Below, piece after piece: positions 63,931 through 64,000 of a DNA stretch of 64,000 nucleotides. The notes beneath the pieces were generated by a model. That model made no database searches and was not told the origin of the DNA. It worked only from the letters and a program-made list of their open reading frames with translations. The position numbers and the translations under genes are program-made. The DNA is from Desmonostoc vinosum HA7617-LM4. GTDB taxonomy: Bacteria > Cyanobacteriota > Cyanobacteriia > Cyanobacteriales > Nostocaceae. Each line of letters opens with the position of its first letter. Position 1 is the first letter of the stretch. Location: positions 124,001 through 188,000 of the forward strand of contig JAHHHC010000006.1 in the NCBI GenBank assembly GCA_019359515.1, given 5' to 3'.

Positions 63931-64000
63931 TGGAAGTACTGAGTGAGGAGTGTTAGTTATTCCCCCTGCCCCCTGCTCCCTGCCCCCTGTTCCCTACTCC

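Overview
The window comes from a filamentous, very probably heterocystous cyanobacterium (order Nostocales; Nostoc/Tolypothrix/Calothrix-like). The evidence is the photosynthetic NDH-1 subunit NdhH, phycoerythrin alpha and beta chains with HEAT-repeat bilin lyases, a DevBCA-type exporter, an SpkB-type kinase, many HIP1 octamers (GCGATCGC), and very dense Nostocales-type short tandem heptamer repeats and composite dispersed repeats. No rRNA, tRNA, CRISPR array or intact insertion sequence was recognised.

Layout. 1-10 kb: a CruA/CruP-type lycopene cyclase (cut by the left edge), a coiled-coil protein, two Uma2 proteins, a broken dehydrogenase, a 31-residue membrane peptide, a MidA/NDUFAF7-type methyltransferase close to ndhH, and rsmH. 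10-22 kb: a double-ATPase peptide importer subunit, a tailed Ssb, an FAD monooxygenase, a sugar ABC ATPase carrying in-frame repeat insertions, a Ycf29-like response regulator, a ParE/CopG toxin-antitoxin pair with a perfect operator, a family 2 glycosyltransferase, a C-terminal processing protease and a YdcF protein. 22-30 kb: two paralogous secreted TPR-CHAT proteins, one with eight almost identical 120-bp TPR units. 30-42 kb: mostly housekeeping (Pmp3, SUI1, trpB, a methyltransferase, a CAP protein, RNase D), a rhodanese without its cysteine, an HTH-NACHT STAND NTPase and an OmpR-type regulator.

42.9-52.5 kb is the most unusual region. Ten same-strand genes run from two paralogous Rieske oxygenases through a divergent HemF, a small ORF, an ATC-hydrolase-like protein, an FAD oxidase of the berberine-bridge type and a catalytically dead RNase H fold to a complete DevB-DevC-DevA exporter. 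The order suggests that a tetrapyrrole-like or other oxidised metabolite is made and exported. This is an inference.

52.7-59 kb: hisIE, a ChaB protein, hemL, a metallothionein behind two SmtB-type operators, an SpkB-like kinase with pentapeptide repeats and an FHA protein. 59-64 kb: a phycoerythrin locus, with cpeA and cpeB plus three HEAT-repeat lyase/chaperone genes (CpcF-like, CpeF-like, CpeZ-like). The beta chain is atypical: it lacks the Asn72 methylation site, has a short C-terminal loop and carries an extra cysteine.

Repeats shape much of the window. Heptamer tandem repeats lie in frame inside three genes, form the 5' leaders of several others and fill the cpeB-cpeA spacer. A composite repeat bounded by TAATTCGTAATT motifs occurs about a dozen times, and an 80-bp repeat always sits next to it.
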